Below, one piece after another: positions 18,187 through 27,733 of a stretch of 64,000 nucleotides of DNA. Position 1 is the stretch's first letter, and each line of letters begins with the position of its first letter. Both the position numbers and the translations under genes were made by a program. The stretch comes from Aequorivita antarctica (lineage in GTDB: Bacteria > Bacteroidota > Bacteroidia > Flavobacteriales > Flavobacteriaceae): positions 226,065 through 290,064 of the forward strand of contig NZ_VORT01000005.1 of assembly GCF_007997155.1 (NCBI RefSeq), given 5' to 3'. Below the pieces are notes generated by a model that was not told where the DNA came from, ran no database searches, and worked only from the letters and a program-made list of their open reading frames with translations.

Positions 18187-19299
18187 TTAAAAATTGATTT
18201 CTCCCCAAACCCCAGGATGTCCGCTAGCTGCCTGATTCTTATTATGTATAGTTGAATATATCCTCCAATTAGGCCGCTTCTCTGGCCATCCCCCTTTCCG
18301 ATTCAACCCACTACTTTTTACACTTGAAAATAGCTCAGGAGATAGTAGCAAATAATCTTGTTGCTTAATATTCACGCCCATTCGATAAGCCCCCAATCGA
18401 AAATAGGTGGCATCCTTACCTTCATCAAACTCAACATTAAATGTTTTGCATTTACTGATGTCTTTCAAATCTGTTTCCTGCAATAATGGAGCTAGGGAAT
18501 TACAATAGGAGGGAGCGTTAAGAGTTCCAGCAATTATAATATTGGTTTTGCCTTGCATTTGAAACATTTTATAAATTATGGAAACTTGATAAGCTTGGTT
18601 CTTTCTAATTTTAAAAGCTAGTTCTTTATCAATTTTATTTTCATAGAAATAGGCAGAGAGCAAATGAATACTTCTTCCTTTTGGAGTTGGAATTTCATAT
18701 TCCAATAATTCTTGGGTTGCATTTTCAGAATCATCGATTTTATGAACTTTAATGGATTCCAGTTGATATCCATTCTTCAATAACAATGCTTGATTACGGC
18801 CTTTCCCTTCAGAACTGGGGATTAGGATACATTCCGGAAATGACTCGCAATTAAACTTTGGCAAGATGAATTTATTAAACTCATCCAAGGACATTTTATC
18901 CTCAACTTCTTGCAATACAAGAATATCAGGATTAATTTCTGAAATAACCATTGCCTTATGGTTTGTGGCTTCTGGATCAATAGGAACAGTTTGAACTTTA
19001 ATCCAGCCGTTCCAGTCTGTCAGCTCTCCCGATTTTAGTTCTTTGGAACAATTCATTCCTTTCAGGTAAAGCTCTCCGGCTTTTTTTCGCATCACAACGT
19101 ATGGATTTTGATATGTTTTATCAAAATCAAGCAGAAATGATAATTCCGTTAACCGCTTAGTATTTGAAGCGCATTTTTTCTTTTTTAGAAGTGTGTCAAA
19201 TTCGATGATCCAATCAGAAACACATTTCCCGCGGGTTTGTTGAATCAAACTTCTCTCCCTGTGAAATAGGTTTTGAACATTAAAGGTTGCTACTTTCAT
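18187..19299 (-). CDS. Endonuclease/exonuclease/phosphatase-fold protein, altered active site
   Basis: The 370-residue cytosolic protein has the EEP-family order of motifs: ATFNVQNLF at residues 3-11, LVLQEVEDK near 133, and a C-terminal ASGHPGVWGEI at about 358-368. Two usual catalytic positions look changed. The GD(F/L)N motif reads IIAGTLNAPS near 255, and the final SDH motif reads SGH. The enzyme may be inactive, or the motif may be shifted. It lies 11 bp after the DnaC-like ATPase in the same direction, so it is part of the ICE accessory operon. DNA, RNA or phospholipid could be the substrate. Confidence 0.72.
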   Translation of the reverse strand: MKVATFNVQNLFHRERSLIQQTRGKCVSDWIIEFDTLLKKKKCASNTKRLTELSFLLDFDKTYQNPYVVMRKKAGELYLKGMNCSKELKSGELTDWNGWIKVQTVPIDPEATNHKAMVISEINPDILVLQEVEDKMSLDEFNKFILPKFNCESFPECILIPSSEGKGRNQALLLKNGYQLESIKVHKIDDSENATQELLEYEIPTPKGRSIHLLSAYFYENKIDKELAFKIRKNQAYQVSIIYKMFQMQGKTNIIIAGTLNAPSYCNSLAPLLQETDLKDISKCKTFNVEFDEGKDATYFRLGAYRMGVNIKQQDYLLLSPELFSSVKSSGLNRKGGWPEKRPNWRIYSTIHNKNQAASGHPGVWGEINF

Positions 19300-19310
19300 A
19301 ATTCCAGTTT

Positions 19311-19967
19311 TTATTTTCGTTTGTCCTTAGCATTTGTATCAAAAGCAATGAGGTTGAACATCTCACGCATTCTGCTCCGAACCCTGTTTCCATACAGCTC
19401 CTCCAATTCCTCTGCATTGAGATTTGTAGTCGCGTGTGTTTTAAGCTTGCTTTTCAGAAATAACTCATACCGGGAAAGCAGAATCTCACCCATTACATTG
19501 CAGTCCTGTCCGTAGTGTCTTCCAATAGGTTCCACGCCCAAGTCATCAAAACAGAAAAAACTACCATTTCCATAATCCTCAATGACTTTAAACCCAATAT
19601 GGTTGAACCCAAAAACAATGTTCCGACAGGGAATCACGGAATATGGACGCTGAAGGGGGACAATGAATTGCAATAGTTTCATCAATGAAGTTTTTCCGCA
19701 TCCCACGGGGCCAGTTATTAATAGCCCCTTATCAGGATCTATTTCTGCTTTTTCACACTTTTCAATATCCTTTATAAAATAATTACTGAGTTTATAGATG
19801 ATGTCCCTGTCATCCTCATAAATTTTAAAATCTTTTCCAAAAAACAATTTTCCTTTGGCATCCAGATAGATCAGGATCTTTGGAAAATCATAGAACATTT
19901 CAAACCCATTGAACCTGCCAATCGAATATTCTACACCGCCTTCGACAATTTTAGAGGGGTTGACCAT
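19311..19967 (-). CDS. DnaC/IstB-like AAA ATPase of the element
   Basis: The 218-residue ATPase has Walker A GPVGCGKTS near residues 67-75 and Walker B FFCFDDLGVEP near 130-140. An arginine-rich end with NRVRSRMREMFNLI acts as the sensor/Arg-finger region. This is the helicase-loader (DnaC/IstB) pattern. In Bacteroidetes ICEs such proteins accompany a replication-type protein. Its start overlaps the end of that gene by 17 bp, so they are coupled and probably act together in element replication or maintenance. Confidence 0.78.
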   Translation of the reverse strand: MVNPSKIVEGGVEYSIGRFNGFEMFYDFPKILIYLDAKGKLFFGKDFKIYEDDRDIIYKLSNYFIKDIEKCEKAEIDPDKGLLITGPVGCGKTSLMKLLQFIVPLQRPYSVIPCRNIVFGFNHIGFKVIEDYGNGSFFCFDDLGVEPIGRHYGQDCNVMGEILLSRYELFLKSKLKTHATTNLNAEELEELYGNRVRSRMREMFNLIAFDTNAKDKRK

Positions 19968-20613
19968 AATTTTTGGTTTTACTGGTTTTAAGGTTGTCCC
20001 GTTTTTGGGACACTGTTTTTACCATTTCAATTTCTTTTGATTTTAGCATCCAGTTTTCGGCTGTGTAATGCCAATCCTTAATTTCTATTTTCCCTCCGAC
20101 CTTCCAACCGATACCGTTGTAATGATTGAAGAATTTTTCTGCTTCCAGCTCTGGCCATTTTCTTTTTTCAAAAAAAATCAAAACTTCATTTTTATCTTTT
20201 GGTAGCTTAACTTTATTAGTGTTTGTTATATGTTTATTAATGTTTTTATAAGATACCAATGCTTGTCCCACTAATTGTTCAGTTGTTGGCTCCGTAGTTG
20301 TCCCATCACTTGTTTCACTACTTGTATCTAATTTGGGCAACCTGATTTTGCTTCCTTTGTAAGGATTATGCGAAGGGAGATATCTAATATATTTCCAGCT
20401 ATGCATATTTTTTAGACACCTATGATATGTAGCCTTAGAGCCTATTTTGGACATCTTCATTATATCCTCACGGTTTATATAAAATTCATCAGGAAATCGA
20501 TTGATATTCCAGTATTGGAACAAAGCCATATACAAACTTATGTGAGTGGGATTCAATCGGGAATCCATCGAAAATTGCTGAAACACCGTATTGAGATGTT
20601 TTATATAGTTCAT
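19951..20613 (-). CDS. Replication/regulation protein with N-terminal winged helix
   Basis: The 220-residue protein begins MNYIKHLNTVFQQF and has an N-terminal helix-turn-helix-like region (about residues 20-90) with INREDIMKMSKIGSKATYHR. Its C-terminus (about 160-205) reads AEKFFNHYNGIGW then IKDWHYTAENWM, a DnaD-like/replication-associated tail often seen in Flavobacteriaceae ICEs. It is coupled to the DnaC-like gene by a 17-bp overlap. Function is inferred from these two facts. Confidence 0.68.
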   Translation of the reverse strand: MNYIKHLNTVFQQFSMDSRLNPTHISLYMALFQYWNINRFPDEFYINREDIMKMSKIGSKATYHRCLKNMHSWKYIRYLPSHNPYKGSKIRLPKLDTSSETSDGTTTEPTTEQLVGQALVSYKNINKHITNTNKVKLPKDKNEVLIFFEKRKWPELEAEKFFNHYNGIGWKVGGKIEIKDWHYTAENWMLKSKEIEMVKTVSQKRDNLKTSKTKNYGQPL

Positions 20614-20619
20614 ACATAA

Positions 20620-20901
20620 TTATTCAGTGAGATGGTTTACGCGGCTATTCTGCATCACTTTTTGAATGTCCTCAATATCATAGTAAATGATTCCGCCCAT
20701 CTTGCTGAATGGGAGAGTTCCATTGATACGTAAATTTTGAAGTGTTCCTGGGCTTATCTGAAGCATTTCCATTACCTCGGAGGATTTCAGATATTTTTTC
20801 AGTGTGCCAGAGGCTTGTTTTGCTAAAATCTTTTTAATGTCGTCGAGCAATTCCATCTTGAAATCCCGAAGATCGTCTGTGGTTATAATACTTGTTGGCA
20901 T
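20620..20901 (-). CDS. Excisionase-like helix-turn-helix protein
   Basis: A MerR/excisionase-type (HTH_17) DNA-binding protein. The core reads SSEVMEMLQISPGTLQNLR followed by the wing GTLPFSKMGGIIYY. I prefer the ATG at 20901, giving 93 residues starting MPTSIITTDDL, over a GTG at 20934 that adds 11 untypical residues. It is followed 6 bp later by the replication-type gene. Proteins of this type control excision or element gene expression; its placement near rteC fits that. Confidence 0.75.
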   Translation of the reverse strand: MPTSIITTDDLRDFKMELLDDIKKILAKQASGTLKKYLKSSEVMEMLQISPGTLQNLRINGTLPFSKMGGIIYYDIEDIQKVMQNSRVNHLTE

Positions 20902-21151
20902 AATAGAACGGTTTTTAAAGAAAGGGACTATCACATTGCGATCATCTAATTTGATAGCCCCTGACCTGATTTGACTTTCGTTCTACAAATTTGGGGGTCT
21001 TTATTTGATTCCTTTCAATAGGCAATCCAGAGGTGGGAAAGATTTTTCGAAATAAATTTTGATGCTTATTGATTTGAAATGACAGGGTGGGTGAGTTAAT
21101 TGCGATACCAATTGAATGCAAATTTATTGTGAAGAGCCATGTAATTTGATT

Positions 21152-21175
21152 TCCCACCTTGGGGAAGGGGTGGGA
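21152..21175 (-). terminator. GC-rich hairpin directly after rteC
   Basis: TCCCACC (21152-21158) pairs with GGTGGGA (21169-21175) immediately beyond the rteC stop codon. No T-run follows on the minus strand, so it may be a weak terminator or an mRNA-stabilising stem. The rest of 20,935-21,175 shows nothing clear. Confidence 0.4.
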
Positions 21176-22015
21176 TCAGGAATCGGATTCGTCGAATCGA
21201 TTTGTCAAGGCTTCCTCCAGTTTATCAATAAACTTTGTCTTACTTCCTTTTCTTGCCCTGATCTCAATAAATGTGTGATAGTAATTACCAAGGTCTATAT
21301 TAAAAATCTGTTCAAATAGTGATGCCATTTCCTTAATATCTGCGGTGCCACTGTTAATGGCTCCGCTACTCTGTAGGGCGTAGATCAATTCAATGAGTTC
21401 CGTTTTGTTGCCTGTCCAGAAAAGTTTTGATGATTGCTTCATTAAATTTGTGTTTTGGTTGTCGTTGTTGTTTTCGAGTTTTTCAATTTCCTGTTGCAGA
21501 TATACAATCAGCATGTCATAGGCCATAATAGTGGCCACCGTCCCATCCTGACAGGTAGAAAATTCTTCGTCGATATAAAAATAAAAGGTTTCTGTGGACG
21601 ACCGAAGATCTGATTTTCCCCTGACAAAGTATAGCTGGTCGAGTGTGGTTGCCCCTCTGCGATAATAATGGTAAAATTCCAGATTATCATTGAAGAAAAC
21701 CTGTAATTTATTGATCTGTCTATTAAGATACTTGACCTGGAATTTGGAACTGCTTCTTGGGCGTTTGCTTTCAATATTAAATAGTTTCGCGTAGTAGATC
21801 AGTTTGCTCAAGATTTGGGGCTTGATATGTTTAAAAAAGAATATTTCTTCCTTAATTGAATTAAAACCGTGCTTCACAACTTCTTCCCGAAGTGTCTTTA
21901 TGCATTTTTCCGTATATGCTATACTGGTTTCTGCCTTGTATAAAATATCATCTGTACAAGATTCCAAAGCCTCCAACTTGGCTTCGAATTCGGATATTAA
22001 GATTTGATATTTCAT
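21176..22015 (-). CDS. rteC: RteC, regulator of element excision/transfer
   Basis: RteC-family protein of 279 residues. The N-terminal half is helical (ESCTDDILYKAETSIAYTEKCI). The central family segment has EIFFFKHIKPQILSKLIYYAKLF and DNLEFYHYYRRG followed by LDQLYFVRG. The C-terminal winged-helix part contains TELIELIYALQSSGAI and DLGNYYHTFIEIRARKGS. In CTnDOT, RteC activates the excision genes. It starts 22 bp after the stop codon of the alpha-oxoamine-synthase-like gene, so it is probably transcribed from that gene's promoter. No RteA/RteB two-component pair is present in the window. Confidence 0.88.
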   Translation of the reverse strand: MKYQILISEFEAKLEALESCTDDILYKAETSIAYTEKCIKTLREEVVKHGFNSIKEEIFFFKHIKPQILSKLIYYAKLFNIESKRPRSSSKFQVKYLNRQINKLQVFFNDNLEFYHYYRRGATTLDQLYFVRGKSDLRSSTETFYFYIDEEFSTCQDGTVATIMAYDMLIVYLQQEIEKLENNNDNQNTNLMKQSSKLFWTGNKTELIELIYALQSSGAINSGTADIKEMASLFEQIFNIDLGNYYHTFIEIRARKGSKTKFIDKLEEALTNRFDESDS

Positions 22016-22037
22016 GCATATGGGGCGATTTTAGTTA

Positions 22038-24452
22038 TCAGCTCGATTCCAATACTCCCATCAATTCCAAGGTATAGTTATCGGCCGTTTGTAGGTAGGC
22101 ATATTTTTCGTAAACATTTGCACCTAATTTTCTTTTTTCGAAGGAAGCCGTAAGACCCAATGCTATGTGCTGAAAGTTCAGTTCAATTGCACGCTTTATA
22201 GTTTGATATAGTAATTGGCGATAGATATGAAATTCATTCAGATAATGATAATCCATACCAACAAAAGCGGGGACATAGGTTTTGTGTATATTTTTATAGC
22301 ATAACATAACCCCTATCATTTTGTTGGAATCATTAAGAGGGTTGATAGTAATAAACTCCCAATTGGGATGTTCGGACATTTGTTCGAAAAGTGCAGTAGG
22401 AAATGAAAAAGTATTCAGACCCAAATTGTTTTGATGCACATTTGTATAGAGCTCTTCAATCTCTCTTAATTGTTTTTTGTTGCATTTGGTCAAAACGCTA
22501 ACCTTCAGCAATGGCTCAATGGCTAATATTTCTTTTCTCAAATGTTTTCTGTTCCTTGATGAAAGTCTCTCTATGAATGTTTCTATATTTTCATTTTCTT
22601 CAATTTCAATGCTGCAGGATTCAGGCATTTTTATCCTAACAAAACCCTGTCCCTGAAAATAGGAGTGAAGTTCGCTGTCATCTGATAAGTCACGCAATAC
22701 AATCATTTTGGCTTTCAAAGTGTGCTCAAGGGTTTCCATAGTCTGCATCATAATATTTAATGCTTCTTTCTTTAAAGGATGATTGGTGTTAAGAAATAAA
22801 TGATCACCCTCGGTAAACAGGGAACCAATGCTTAAAACCTTGGATGTTAAATAATATGGATTGGATTCCCGCTCCTTTTCTATAGTTTGGGATGCCCCCA
22901 TATTTGCGAGCATATCATCCTTCCACAATGAAACAGTAAAATAAGTGGCCAGGATTGGCTGTTTTTCTTGGTCATAGATAAGGAGATATCTAAAATTCCA
23001 ATTATGCTCCGGTAATTTATTTTGGCTAAAAGTTTTTTCCAAAAACTTCAATCCTTTCCAATCAAATACACCATTTTTTCCCAGTAGGCCATTCCACTGA
23101 GCTTCATCAATTTTTAAAATTGAATCTTCTAACTGTTTAGTTAAATCAGAATGTGTGATTTCTGTTTTAGGCGTTTTTGTAATTGATTTGGATCCAAGTT
23201 TAAACGCCTGGAAAACACGACTTGAATTTGTGTAGGTGTCTTCCAAGGCTTTTGGAAAATGATATTCCATTGCTTCTACCAATCCTTTGATTTCTTCTTT
23301 TTGGTTGTGCCGCGAAATGGTAATGCGAACGCCTGTATTCTTAACAGGTACAGCTGGAAATATTCCGAGGTTCACATAAAATCCTTCATTCATTAATCGG
23401 TTTACAAAATTATATCCTGTATGTGGCATTCCAGTTCCAATATAAAATACAGGCGAAATGTTCTCATCAATTAAGGGTAAATCTGTCTGGTGCAGCAATT
23501 CATTAAAATAATCGATACGCTCCCTCAGCTCATTTTGGAGTTGGTATATTTCAGGAGAGAGATGAATATTTGCTGAAGCAGTTGCTGCTGCCACGGATGC
23601 GGGTTCTAACTGCGCCGAAAAAGTCAATGGACCTCCAAAAGTCTTTATTTCCTGGTACATTTTTTCGTTGGAACATACCAAAACAGCGCCACTTGCTCCG
23701 AATGTTTTGCTCAAAGTGCCGAACAATAAAATATTTTCTGAAAGTTCCTTGAGTTCACTTAAAACATAACCGGTACCATTCTTCCCAATCCAACTCATAC
23801 CATGGACGTCATCAAAGTAAAAGTTTAGTTGGGGATATTTCTGGCTCAAGGTTTTCAATTCGTTTACAGGGGCAAAATCACCGTACATAGAATAAATGCC
23901 ATCTGCCATATACCAGATTTTGCTTCGCTTGTCTGAATAAGATTTTATTTTATCTTCCAGCATATTGAGATCATTATGGCGAATCATATCTATGGGCACA
24001 CTTCGATTTTTTAAAACCCTAGCTGCGCTCTGTACGCTCCAATGAACCTGGTGATCCAAAATGATCGCATCCTGATCCTTTACCGCGCTGGGAATTACAC
24101 CTAAATGTCCCAAAGTGCTGTTTTTGGTTATGATAATGGGGTTATTGTACATGAGGGTAACCTTTTCCTCCAACTCTCTGTATAGCGGGTTGGATATATA
24201 GGATTTGGATAACGGAAATTGAGTGCCGTATTTTCTTATTGCATCTATGGCTGCATCCTTCAACCTATGGTCCTGTTCGAGTCCCAAATACCCAGTTGTC
24301 CCGAAATGAAATAGTTTTCGATTTTTAATACCAATTGTTCTTCCTGAAAAATATTCGCCTTCTGCATATAAATGCATGACGCCTTCATTTTTGGCATCGG
24401 TGAAAACCTCATTTACGGTGTCCAAAAAATTGTTGTGTTTTATTTTTGCCAT
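22038..24452 (-). CDS. Alpha-oxoamine synthase (BioF-like) fused to GNAT acyltransferase
   Basis: An 804-residue bifunctional protein. Residues about 1-390 form a fold-type I PLP enzyme of the KAPA synthase/serine palmitoyltransferase/CqsA class. It shows HFGTTGYLGLE near 48, DHQVHWSV near 132, FDDVHGMSWIG near 212 and the PLP lysine in GTLSKTFGASGA near 245. Such enzymes condense an amino acid with an acyl-CoA. Residues about 430-800 form an acyl-CoA N-acyltransferase of the BioF2/FemAB-like type (SRNRKHLRKEI near 620, then GVMLCYKN and IYRQLLYQTIKRAI). The fusion suggests a made-then-acylated amino ketone or sphingoid-like product; this is inference. It is divergent from a regulatory pair across 192 bp and reads into rteC. 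Confidence 0.8.
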   Translation of the reverse strand: MAKIKHNNFLDTVNEVFTDAKNEGVMHLYAEGEYFSGRTIGIKNRKLFHFGTTGYLGLEQDHRLKDAAIDAIRKYGTQFPLSKSYISNPLYRELEEKVTLMYNNPIIITKNSTLGHLGVIPSAVKDQDAIILDHQVHWSVQSAARVLKNRSVPIDMIRHNDLNMLEDKIKSYSDKRSKIWYMADGIYSMYGDFAPVNELKTLSQKYPQLNFYFDDVHGMSWIGKNGTGYVLSELKELSENILLFGTLSKTFGASGAVLVCSNEKMYQEIKTFGGPLTFSAQLEPASVAAATASANIHLSPEIYQLQNELRERIDYFNELLHQTDLPLIDENISPVFYIGTGMPHTGYNFVNRLMNEGFYVNLGIFPAVPVKNTGVRITISRHNQKEEIKGLVEAMEYHFPKALEDTYTNSSRVFQAFKLGSKSITKTPKTEITHSDLTKQLEDSILKIDEAQWNGLLGKNGVFDWKGLKFLEKTFSQNKLPEHNWNFRYLLIYDQEKQPILATYFTVSLWKDDMLANMGASQTIEKERESNPYYLTSKVLSIGSLFTEGDHLFLNTNHPLKKEALNIMMQTMETLEHTLKAKMIVLRDLSDDSELHSYFQGQGFVRIKMPESCSIEIEENENIETFIERLSSRNRKHLRKEILAIEPLLKVSVLTKCNKKQLREIEELYTNVHQNNLGLNTFSFPTALFEQMSEHPNWEFITINPLNDSNKMIGVMLCYKNIHKTYVPAFVGMDYHYLNEFHIYRQLLYQTIKRAIELNFQHIALGLTASFEKRKLGANVYEKYAYLQTADNYTLELMGVLESS

Positions 24453-24644
24453 GATTCTAAGTTTTAGAACATAAAATTTACTGGCATTTGTTGGGAATTA
24501 AAAGCCCTATTAAAAAATAATACTTCTCGGATAAGTTTATTTTCATTTTGAATAAGAAAAAAGCTCCAAAAGGCACTGCGAATCATGAGCTTAAAAATTA
24601 ATACGCCCATATTTTCGTAAATTTATATTGAATTACCAGTTTCC

Positions 24645-25019
24645 ATGTTAGATCATTTTGAAAATAATTATGCGACTTACACAATTGTCGAAGGTATCCT
24701 AAACATAAGATATCATATCGGTGTATTTATTAATTTATCGGCGGCAGTAGAGATCGTTAAAGACCGTCTGGTTTTACAGCAAGGTCAATCTTATCCTGCC
24801 CTTTGTGATATGCGCGGCGTTAGGGAAGTCAACAAGTCAGCACGGGATTATTTCGCAATGGAGGGATCGGTACTTTTAAAAGCGGTTGCCTTTGTGGTAG
24901 AGCCACCAGTATCGGATGCAATATCTAAATTCTATCTTTTTGCAAATAAACCTCCAATACCAACAAAGGCCTTCTATACAATTGAAAATGCCGAAAATTT
25001 CTTGATAGATTATTGTTGA
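24645..25019 (+). CDS. Small STAS/SpoIIAA-like protein (DUF7793-type)
   Basis: The 124-residue soluble protein has the pattern YTIVEGILNIRY, INLSAAVEIVKDRL, SYPALCDMRGVREVNKSARDYFA, then a hydrophobic strand and KAFYTIENAENFL. The strand-helix alternation resembles the SpoIIAA/STAS fold. Similar short proteins in Bacteroidetes precede PAS or AraC regulators, as here, where the regulator follows after 68 bp. It may sense or buffer a signal for that regulator. Function is unknown. Confidence 0.6.
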   Translation: MLDHFENNYATYTIVEGILNIRYHIGVFINLSAAVEIVKDRLVLQQGQSYPALCDMRGVREVNKSARDYFAMEGSVLLKAVAFVVEPPVSDAISKFYLFANKPPIPTKAFYTIENAENFLIDYC

Positions 25020-25087
25020 TTCTTATTATTAAACCTATCATATAACTTCCCAATCATTGATAGTATCAAATTAAAAATGAAATCGCT

Positions 25088-26062
25088 ATGTCAAAAAAGA
25101 AACGTCTAAAAAAAGTTAGAAACCTATTAATTGAAATGGGTTCAGGTAAGTTTTTCTACCGTATTGAAAGATCGAATAAAAATGATAATCTAGAGGGTCT
25201 TGTATTATTAATTAATATGATGGCCGAGGAAATAGAAGAGGCTTTAATACATCAAGGATATGCTAATGCGAATGAAACCATAAAGCATATTGTTCTAATG
25301 AATTTTATCCTTGATTCAACGGGAAAAATTGTAGGAGTTAATCCCCAGACCTGTACCATTCTCTATTATTTGTGCGAGGATATGGTTGGAAAATCACTAA
25401 TCTATTTCCTAAATGAAAAAAGTGCTAAGACATGGGATGGAGTTTGGAAAAATATAAAGTCAAAAACCCTTGAAGATAGGGCCATGGAACTAACTTTTCG
25501 CACTAAAGGAGGACTGTTAATTCCCAGCGCGTGCTATCTAAATGTTCTTAAAGGCTCCAATGGGGAAGCGTTTAGAACAATCCTTACAGTAGTAAAACAT
25601 TTAAAAAAGCCAGTGGAATTGGAAGAGGAACTCAAGCAAAGTATGATCCGTTCGAGCGGTAATCGTACGGAAAAAGGAACTGCTATGGTTCAAAATAAAC
25701 GGGAAAAGGTTCGATTGACCTTTGAGGATATTAGAAAAATTAGAGAGGCAAGGGATTTTTTGATCAATAATTTGGAGAGGGAATTACCTCCGCTAAAGGA
25801 ATTTGCTCGTGAAATAGGCACTAATACATTTAAACTAAAATATGGGTTTAAGGAATTGTATGGTACAAGCGTATTTCGCTTTTTAAAAAACGAACGACTT
25901 AGAAAGGCAAAAATGCTGGTGCAATATTGAGATCGCCCTTTTAAAACCATTGCTTATGTATGTGGATTTAAAAGTATTCCTTCCTTTTCTGCCACGTTTA
26001 AAAACGAATTTGGCCATACACCAACCGAGCTACGAAAGAAATTTTCAACGGAAAATTCGTGA
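25088..26062 (+). pseudogene. PAS-AraC transcription regulator interrupted by an in-frame TGA
   Basis: The frame from 25088 encodes a HAMP-like helical start (about residues 1-55), a PAS domain (about 70-180, with NFILDSTGKIVGVN) and the first half of an AraC/XylS helix-turn-helix domain (about 210-280). A TGA at 25928-25930 stops it after AKMLVQY. Reading on in the same frame gives DRPFKTIAYVCGFKSI and FKNEFGHTPTELRKKF, the second helix-turn-helix, to a TGA at 26060-26062. So one point mutation, not a frameshift, breaks the gene. The truncated 280-residue product lacks the second recognition helix and probably cannot bind normally. Stop-codon readthrough or a sequencing error are the alternatives. 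It faces away from the oxoamine-synthase gene, its likely target. Confidence 0.78.
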
Positions 26063-26158
26063 TTTATTCAATTTTTTGAAAATAATACCGCTGGGATAAG
26101 CATATTTTCAGAATCCATAAATTTTAATACGGAATTTTATCATATCAAATTAAATGAT

Positions 26159-27679
26159 ATGGTGTTCAATATAAAATATAGAAAACTCACTCTAAATACT
26201 ATCTCTCTTTTATTTATTGTTTTGTTTGTCTATGCGGCAGTAAGCAAACTTTTGGATTTTGAAACTTTTACGCTGCAAATTGCCCAATCGCCTTTTCTTG
26301 GACCGTACACAGGTATTATTGCTTGGAGCGTTCCAAGTCTTGAAATAATCATTTCACTCCTATTAATAACTTCTTCGTTTCGAAATTTTGGCTTTTATGC
26401 CTCCTTTACTTTAATAGTCATGTTTACGGCCTATATTGTCATTATCCTTAATTTCTCTGACTTCATTCCTTGTTCTTGCGGAGGCATTATTGAAAAACTT
26501 AACTGGACACAGCACTTAATTTTTAATATCGTTTTCATTGTATTGGCGGGAACTGCAATCCTTTTATCAGGAAATTGGACAAATAAAATGAAACTTCTGC
26601 TCCTTGCAATACTAACAATCATTGGAGTTGGCCTTCTCACCATGGTTTTTGCCTTTTCGGAGAAAAAAATATTTCGGAATGAATCTTTTCAGAGAAAGTA
26701 CATTCCCAATGCCTTGGAATACATTGGTAACTATGAGTTGGGATCAAAAAATTTCTATATAGCGGGCTTTAAAAAGAATATAATATACCTCGGTAATTAC
26801 CAAAATCCTCTTTATTTAAAAACACTAACCACATCTCTGGGCACGTCCGAAGATTTTCCAGTTACCATAAGTAATATGAAACTTCCCTATAGGCGTGCTC
26901 GAATAATAGTTGAACCGCCATACTTTTATGTGGGGGATGGCACTGTACCTGTAATTTTTAGAGGTACCATTAAGGATTGGAATGCGACAATTTATAGCTA
27001 TGGGGCGGCCTATTTTAAGCAATTTGAAATTTTGGATTCTACCCGGATCGGTATATCCGCTGTTTCCAATGCTACATCCAGCACTACATTAGGCGTAATA
27101 ACCAAGCAATCGTTGAAGGACAGTATATTTTATAATGATGGCATTCTTACAAAACAGCTGGATGGAATTTTTGACACTGATGGTTTACTGCTTTGGAATG
27201 CAAAACACAAGCTATTTCTCTACACCTATTATTATCGAAACACTTATGTGGTTACCGATGAAAACCTAGAATATAAATTTTCTGGAAAGACTATTGATAC
27301 GATAAGCAAGGCCGTTTTGGACATAGCCCGTTACGGTACAAAGGATCGGTTTAAAAGGGGCGGTAATTCTATAATAGTCAATAGACATACGGCAACTTAT
27401 GGCAACCAGTTGTATATAAACAGCGATCGTTTAGGCCGTTACGAAGATAAGACAGCCCTTGATTCTGCCGCTATAATTGATGTTTACGATATCATGGGAA
27501 ACAGATATGAATTCAGTTTTTACATTGGACATCAGCCTGACAAAAAGCTAGACGGTTTTCGCATTGATAATGATCATTTGGTTGCCCTTGTGGACGGAAG
27601 GATATGGATTTACAAGTTAAAGCCGAAGTATTTTAACTCCGGCTCTAACACAACACATACTGGCCAGTATCAGGAATAA
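26159..27679 (+). CDS. MauE/DoxX-type redox membrane protein with large C-terminal domain
   Basis: The 506-residue protein has four transmembrane helices in its first about 165 residues (near 14-30, 50-70, 78-98 and 118-140) and a fifth near 148-168. A conserved SDFIPCSCGGIIEKLNW with a Cys-x-Cys pair, near residue 106, is typical of MauE/DoxX-like redox proteins. The C-terminal about 330 residues form an extracytoplasmic beta-rich domain (repeated GNY/AGF and YNDGILT-like strands), perhaps a propeller. MauE-like proteins supply or exchange disulfides in the periplasm. It lies 54 bp before the four-cysteine peptide gene in the same direction, which could be its substrate; this is inference. 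Confidence 0.75.
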   Translation: MVFNIKYRKLTLNTISLLFIVLFVYAAVSKLLDFETFTLQIAQSPFLGPYTGIIAWSVPSLEIIISLLLITSSFRNFGFYASFTLIVMFTAYIVIILNFSDFIPCSCGGIIEKLNWTQHLIFNIVFIVLAGTAILLSGNWTNKMKLLLLAILTIIGVGLLTMVFAFSEKKIFRNESFQRKYIPNALEYIGNYELGSKNFYIAGFKKNIIYLGNYQNPLYLKTLTTSLGTSEDFPVTISNMKLPYRRARIIVEPPYFYVGDGTVPVIFRGTIKDWNATIYSYGAAYFKQFEILDSTRIGISAVSNATSSTTLGVITKQSLKDSIFYNDGILTKQLDGIFDTDGLLLWNAKHKLFLYTYYYRNTYVVTDENLEYKFSGKTIDTISKAVLDIARYGTKDRFKRGGNSIIVNRHTATYGNQLYINSDRLGRYEDKTALDSAAIIDVYDIMGNRYEFSFYIGHQPDKKLDGFRIDNDHLVALVDGRIWIYKLKPKYFNSGSNTTHTGQYQE

Positions 27680-27733
27680 GACCGAACACCTGTAAAAAAA
27701 AGTAGGTCGCTAATTAAATTTAAATTTTATAAA

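Noticed and set aside
20942..21157. 71-codon minus-strand frame upstream of the excisionase-like gene
   Set aside because: No domain, no export signal, and composition typical of AT-rich intergenic DNA.
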